Of a DNA stretch of 18,544 nt, positions 14,617-18,544 are shown one piece after another. Each line of letters starts with the position of its first letter. Positions within the stretch are counted from its first letter, which is position 1. The position numbers were made by a program, and so were the translations under genes. Under the pieces are notes generated by a model. The model was given only the letters and a program-made list of their open reading frames with translations, did not search any database and was not told where the DNA came from. The stretch spans positions 4,997 to 23,540 of the forward strand of contig CAJODX010000002.1 in assembly GCA_905233295.1 (NCBI GenBank). Direction: 5' to 3'. Source of the DNA: an uncultured Synergistales bacterium. GTDB lineage: Bacteria; Synergistota; Synergistia; Synergistales; Aminobacteriaceae.

Positions 14617-15795
14617 TTACTTCAAGCCCGCAAAACCTTTTACATAAGGTTTAAGATTTTCGTACCATGTCTCGAATTGTTTTGCCCAGAGAAGTCTCGT
14701 AAGCGTGAAGAAATCGTCTTCATTTTCGCTCATCGTGTTCAGTTTCAGTGCCTCTTTGTAAATTTCAGTCGGAAGAGTTATCAGCATATCTCCGCGATGC
14801 CGTGCAGTCTGCATTCGAGGATTACAGCCGAAAGCCGTCATTCCTTCGTCAGGATTTTCAAAAAAGGTTACCCTGTAAGGTACATCGCCGAGAGTTCCAG
14901 AGTTGAAATCTATGCGCCTCTGTTTTTCGTAGCCGGCTTCCTGCAAAAATTTTCCGCTGTCATCAACGTAATCAATTTTAATTTTGCCGAGAATGTAAAA
15001 ATGTCTTATGAAAGACGTGAGTTTAAAGCCGAGTCTTACAAGTCCGGAATCGCTGAGACGGAGTTTTTTATCCGGAGTTTTCACGACTGTAACATTCGGA
15101 TTTATATTTTTCGGTTTCTCGCCAGCCGTCCATAATGTGTCAGCCATTTTCGTTCCGTCATTGCCGCAGTATGAAAATCCAAGCAGCATCGCCGCAGACG
15201 TAACACGGACAGGGTTATGCCAGCGTTCCGGGTTGAGCCGTTTCAAGTCCTGCATTATGCCTGTTTTAATTAAATTGTCAGTGCCGCGCTCTGCAACGCT
15301 CGAAATTTTCAGTCTGTCGGGCGTGAACAAAGCCGCTTCAGATTCACTTAAAGGAAAAAACGGGCGGAACTCTCCGAAATTTTTATCTCCGCCGGAACAG
15401 TCTGCAATCCATAACGAACCGCGTTTTTCTTCCGAAAGCATTGCAAGGTCGCTCTTGCTGCCGGCAGGTTCAGGACGCGTTAAAGCTCTTTCAAGGTCGA
15501 TAACGACTTTGAAAAATTTTACTTTGAAATTTGTTTTTGTTGCGTATTCAGTCAGGATTTTCTGAATAGCCGACTCGAAGTCCTGCACGGTGTAACTGAA
15601 AGATTCGCCGGGCTTTTTACCGTTGATTGAGAGAGTTCTGTCGCGTTTTTCGACCCACGATATATGAATAAGTTTTCTGGAATTTTTATTTTTATTGAAA
15701 ATCGACAGACGCGGAGTTTTTCCCCTCGTCCACATTTGAAGAGCCAAGTTTGCGTCTATATCACGAGTGCTGACGATTTTTCCCTGTTCGTCCAT
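14617..15795 (-). CDS. Hypothetical cytoplasmic protein, first gene of the seven-gene run
   Basis: I do not recognise this protein of about 392 residues. It has no signal peptide, no membrane segment and no nucleotide-binding or metal motif that I can see. It is charged, with alternating predicted strands and helices; two Trp/Cys words (SLWIADCSGGDKNF and LGFSYCGNDG) stand out. Two starts are possible: ATG at 15795, 14 bases after an AAAGGAG site, or TTG at 15807, only two bases after it. I take the ATG, because TTG starts are rarer and the spacing too short, but neither spacing is ideal. A TATAAT lies just upstream, making it the likely promoter-proximal gene. Because it leads the operon and lacks export signals, it may be a cytoplasmic partner or regulator of the exported proteins. 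Confidence 0.75.
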   Translation of the reverse strand: MDEQGKIVSTRDIDANLALQMWTRGKTPRLSIFNKNKNSRKLIHISWVEKRDRTLSINGKKPGESFSYTVQDFESAIQKILTEYATKTNFKVKFFKVVIDLERALTRPEPAGSKSDLAMLSEEKRGSLWIADCSGGDKNFGEFRPFFPLSESEAALFTPDRLKISSVAERGTDNLIKTGIMQDLKRLNPERWHNPVRVTSAAMLLGFSYCGNDGTKMADTLWTAGEKPKNINPNVTVVKTPDKKLRLSDSGLVRLGFKLTSFIRHFYILGKIKIDYVDDSGKFLQEAGYEKQRRIDFNSGTLGDVPYRVTFFENPDEGMTAFGCNPRMQTARHRGDMLITLPTEIYKEALKLNTMSENEDDFFTLTRLLWAKQFETWYENLKPYVKGFAGLK

Positions 15796-15831
15796 GTTAA
15801 AAATCAAAACTCCTTTGCTGAAATATAGTGA

Positions 15832-15837
15832 ATTATA
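15832..15837 (-). promoter_or_regulatory. -10 box of the seven-gene operon
   Basis: On the minus strand a perfect TATAAT lies 37 bases before the chosen start of the hypothetical gene, with the AAAGGAG ribosome site between. The -35 region is weak (TTCCTG at 17 bases), so an activator may be needed. Confidence 0.45.
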
Positions 15838-15877
15838 TCGCAGTCGGCAATTAACAGGAAAATTTTTTTCAGAATGC

Positions 15878-15885
15878 TATATAAT
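15878..15885 (+). promoter_or_regulatory. -10 region of the EF-G-like gene
   Basis: TATATAAT preceded by TGC gives an extended -10-like element about 60 bases before the EF-G-like start. A TTAACA at 15851-15856 resembles a -35 but is 21-23 bases away, which is longer than usual. Confidence 0.4.
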
Positions 15886-15945
15886 ATCAGAAAAATTTTT
15901 CAATAATTAAATATATTTTCATTTTCAAGGGAAGGTGTTTTTCAA

Positions 15946-17967
15946 ATGGGGGCACGTAAACCCGAAGACACAAGAAGCTTCGCATTATGTGCGCACGGAG
16001 GAGCAGGCAAAACTTCTTTCGCCGAAGCAATGCTCTTCGACAACGGCAATATAACCCGAATGGGTTCAGTAGAAAACGGCAACACTGTCAGCGATTTCCA
16101 GTCAGAAGAACAAAAACGGAACATTTCAATCAGCACTTCATTAATGACGTTTGAACGCAAGGGAAAAAATTTCTACGTTCTTGACGCTCCCGGCTATGCG
16201 GATTTTACAGGCGAAATGAGCGCGGCTATCAGAGTTGCGGACACAGCCGTTATTTTAGTCAGTGCTGTCGGCGGCATTGAAGTCCAGACGAGCAAAGCAT
16301 GGGAATATGCAAGCCATCACAACGCGCCCGTTGCATTTGTAATTTCAAAAATGGACAGAGAAAACGCCGATTTTGAAAAAGTTCTCGCGGACATTAAATC
16401 GCAGTTTTCACAGAATGCCTTGCCTGTGTTCCTGCCGATTGGCTCAGCGGATAAATTTTCGGGTGTTATTGATGTTCTCAAGAGCGATGAGGCAGCTGAT
16501 GCAAAAGAAGCCTTAATCGAAGCCGCCGTTGAAATGGACGATGCCCTGATGGAAAAATATCTTGAAGGCGAAACCATTTCTGAAGCGGACATCGAAAGAA
16601 CTTTGAAAAAGGCAATCGCATCAAAAAGAATTATGCCGGTGTTCGCAGTTTCATCGAGCATGAATATCGGCGTGAAAGAGTTTATGGATTTTGTTGCGGA
16701 TTATTTCCCTTCACCCGTTGACATAGGAGCTATCGAAGCTCTTGACGGAGAAAAAAAGGTTATGGCTGAACCGAAACCTGACGCGCCTTTCTCAGCATTA
16801 TGCTTCAAAGTCATGGCGGACGCATTCGTCGGCAAACTTTCATTCATTCGAGTTTACTCAGGAACGCTCTCAAGCGAAGGCACGAACATTTACAACGTCA
16901 ACAAAGGCGAAGAGGAACGTATCAGCTCCTTCAAGTTAATGACGGGCAAAGACGGCAAAGACGTTAAAGAAGTCATCGCTGGCGACATCGTTGCGATACC
17001 GAAACTTCAGAGCGCGAAAGTCGGTCATACGCTCGCGACAAAAGGCGGATTTTCTGCAAAATTCCCGCACATTGAGTTCCCGAAACCTGTTTACAGCGTT
17101 GCCGTTATCGCCAAGACACGCGCTGACGAAGACAAACTCGGAAACGCAATCGCAAGAATACTTGAGGAAGACCGTTCATTGACATTTGAAAAGAACGCCG
17201 AAACACGCGACAACGTTTTGTCAGGCATGGGCGATATGCACATTGACATCGTGTTATCAAAAATGAAAGAACGCTACGGCGTTGACCTTGACACAAAAAC
17301 CCCGCAGGTGCCTTACCGCGAAACGATTCGCAAAATGTCCGAAGCTCAGGGCAAACATAAAAAACAATCCGGCGGACACGGACAGTACGGCGATGTTTAC
17401 ATTCGTTACAGACCTCTTGAACGCGGCGCGGGATTTGAATTTATCGACAGTGTTGTCGGCGGTGCAGTGCCGCGCAATTTTATTCCGGCAGTCGAAAAGG
17501 GTCTTCGTGAATACATGGTTGCAGGACCTCTCGCAGGATTCCCTGTCGTTGACTTCAGCGCGGAGCTTTACTACGGCTCGTATCACGATGTTGACAGCTC
17601 TGAAATGTCATTCAAACTTGCAACGCGTCTTTCATTCAAGAAAGGCATAATGGATGCGAATCCCGTTTTGCTTGAGCCTGTCATGGACGTTGAAGTTACA
17701 GTACCTGAAAGATTCATGGGCGATGTTATGGGTGATTTCAACTCCAGACGCGGTCGTATCATGGGAATGGAAGGACACGGAAAACTTCAGGTTGTGAAAG
17801 CGCAGTGTCCTCTTGCGGAGATGTTCAGATACGCGATAATTTTGCGTTCAATGACATCAGGCGAAGGATCTTTCTCGATGGAATATTCGCATTACGAAGA
17901 AGTTCCGGCGGATATTGCAAAGAAAGTCATCGCCGCCCACAAAAAAGAAGACGAGGACGAAGAATAA
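15946..17967 (+). CDS. EF-G-like translation-factor GTPase (EF-G paralogue)
   Basis: A 673-residue translational GTPase of the EF-G-like group, related to EF-G2-type paralogues rather than canonical FusA. The G domain has G1 AHGGAGKTS at 16-24 (canonical EF-G has AHVDAGKTT), a G2 region near 54-62 reading EEQKRNISI instead of the usual E-R-G-I-T-I, G3 DAPGY at 80-84 (usually DTPGH), and G4 SKMD at 134-137 (usually NKMD). Domains II to V follow, including GGHGQYGDVYIRYRPL in domain IV and a C-terminal domain ending in an acidic EDEDEE tail. The start ATG at 15946 has AAGGGAAGG about 8 bases upstream. The His at G3 that aids GTP hydrolysis is replaced by Tyr, so activity or partners may differ. 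It is a single-gene unit. Confidence 0.92.
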   Translation: MGARKPEDTRSFALCAHGGAGKTSFAEAMLFDNGNITRMGSVENGNTVSDFQSEEQKRNISISTSLMTFERKGKNFYVLDAPGYADFTGEMSAAIRVADTAVILVSAVGGIEVQTSKAWEYASHHNAPVAFVISKMDRENADFEKVLADIKSQFSQNALPVFLPIGSADKFSGVIDVLKSDEAADAKEALIEAAVEMDDALMEKYLEGETISEADIERTLKKAIASKRIMPVFAVSSSMNIGVKEFMDFVADYFPSPVDIGAIEALDGEKKVMAEPKPDAPFSALCFKVMADAFVGKLSFIRVYSGTLSSEGTNIYNVNKGEEERISSFKLMTGKDGKDVKEVIAGDIVAIPKLQSAKVGHTLATKGGFSAKFPHIEFPKPVYSVAVIAKTRADEDKLGNAIARILEEDRSLTFEKNAETRDNVLSGMGDMHIDIVLSKMKERYGVDLDTKTPQVPYRETIRKMSEAQGKHKKQSGGHGQYGDVYIRYRPLERGAGFEFIDSVVGGAVPRNFIPAVEKGLREYMVAGPLAGFPVVDFSAELYYGSYHDVDSSEMSFKLATRLSFKKGIMDANPVLLEPVMDVEVTVPERFMGDVMGDFNSRRGRIMGMEGHGKLQVVKAQCPLAEMFRYAIILRSMTSGEGSFSMEYSHYEEVPADIAKKVIAAHKKEDEDEE

Positions 17968-17977
17968 ATATATTTTT

Positions 17978-18026
17978 AAAAAAAACGCAGGAAGAGGGAA
18001 ATGTTTCCGGCTTCCTGTATTTTTTT
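17978..18026. terminator. Bidirectional Rho-independent terminator between the EF-G-like gene and tctA
   Basis: The stem CAGGAAG (17988-17994) pairs with CTTCCTG (18011-18017), and an inner GGAAA/TTTCC stem lies inside it. Seven T residues follow on the plus strand (18020-18026) and eight A residues precede it (17978-17985), which are T on the minus strand. It therefore serves both convergent transcripts. Confidence 0.9.
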
Positions 18027-18030
18027 CGGT

Positions 18031-18544
18031 TTATTGCTCATTTAACTCAGCTTTGCCAGCCATTCTGTCCATCAGAACAGGCGATAAAATTCCAAGCACG
18101 CATAAAATTATTAAAACCCAGCACACCGGAGTTGAAAATAAAATTTTCGGATCGCCGCCGGACAATAATAAAGAACGCCGCAAACCTTTTTCACCAATAG
18201 GACCGAGTATCAAAGCCAAAACTATCGCTGCGTTGTTCAGTCCGAATTTTCTAGCAAGCCAGCCTATAACGCCAAAGATTAACATGATTACAACGTCAAC
18301 AAAATTCTGATGTATTGCAAACGAACCTACAACACACAAAATCGTTACTGACGGAATTAAAACCGCGTCCGACAGTCTTGCGATATGTGCAAAGCCCCGA
18401 CAGCCAAGCAATCCTATGCCAAGCATAAAAAACTGTATTAACACAAAACCTGCAAAAAATGTATATGTCATTTTCGCTGTTTCACCAACAAAAAGATTAG
18501 GTCCGGGAGTTAAGCCCTGAATTATCAAGCCGCCCATTAACACC
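18031..18544 (-). CDS. tctA: TctA-family large permease subunit of a second tripartite tricarboxylate transporter (C-terminal part)
   Basis: The last 171 codons of a TctA protein; the 5' part lies beyond the right edge. Family signatures are plain: LIIQGLTPGPNLF near the visible start, where TctA proteins carry an HG-x-x-PGP-x-LF word, then several hydrophobic helices, and the closing block containing ALILGPIGEKGLRRSLLLSGGD. The stop is TAA at 18031-18033, shortly after the shared terminator. A GTG at 18541-18543 is only an internal codon. This is a different gene from the tctA at the left edge: reading frame, orientation and missing middle do not allow one gene spanning both edges. Its tctB and tctC would be expected further right. 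Confidence 0.92.
   Translation of the reverse strand, partial: VLMGGLIIQGLTPGPNLFVGETAKMTYTFFAGFVLIQFFMLGIGLLGCRGFAHIARLSDAVLIPSVTILCVVGSFAIHQNFVDVVIMLIFGVIGWLARKFGLNNAAIVLALILGPIGEKGLRRSLLLSGGDPKILFSTPVCWVLIILCVLGILSPVLMDRMAGKAELNEQ

Noticed and set aside
17282..18310. Plus-strand frames of 122-131 codons overlapping the end of the EF-G-like gene and tctA.
   Set aside because: They overlap well-supported genes and the terminator, and show no domain or start signal.
1..18544. The two tctA fragments at the edges could be one gene on a circular molecule.
   Set aside because: Joining the ends gives about 338 residues where TctA has about 500, the middle of the protein would be missing, and the reading frames do not match across the junction.

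Overview
The window reads as chromosome of an AT-rich, probably diderm, fermentative bacterium. Synergistota is my best guess. It rests on the mix of tripartite tricarboxylate transporters (TTT), a CstA transporter, a UxaA-family dehydratase, a DHH-CBS-nucleotidyltransferase fusion, a second EF-G-like GTPase and several exported proteins with no familiar name. No rRNA, tRNA, CRISPR array, transposase gene or phage gene is visible.

Layout. 1-1006 (minus): tctB followed by the first 166 codons of a tctA, which runs off the left edge. 1219-2718 (plus): lysS, class II lysyl-tRNA synthetase, ending in a clear terminator. 2772-4424 (minus): cstA. 4425-5013: the longest non-coding stretch, 589 bases, with a 10-bp inverted repeat and a possible small structured RNA. 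5014-6501 (plus): uxaA. 6510-6660: a MITE-like element with 16-bp terminal inverted repeats, apparent target duplications and an internal terminator. 6669-15795 (minus): seven tightly packed genes, probably one operon. 15946-17967 (plus): an EF-G-like GTPase with a bidirectional terminator. 18031-18544 (minus): the C-terminal third of a second tctA, which runs off the right edge.

The seven-gene run is the least conventional part. In transcription order it encodes an unrecognised cytoplasmic protein, an exported protein with a CsgG/FlgT-like look, an exported TPR protein with basic and proline-rich tails, two exported tandem paralogues sharing two unnamed domains (the second may be a lipoprotein), a DUF815 AAA+ ATPase, and a DHH/CBS/tRNA nucleotidyltransferase fusion. 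Gaps are 21 bases or less and several starts abut the preceding stop. I read the first five as a candidate uncharacterised envelope assembly co-transcribed with two cytoplasmic housekeeping-type genes. That is inference from gene order and signal peptides, not a demonstrated function.

The remaining genes fit a gut-like or anaerobic organic-acid and peptide scavenger: two TTT loci for carboxylate uptake, CstA for peptide or pyruvate uptake, and UxaA for sugar-acid dehydration.
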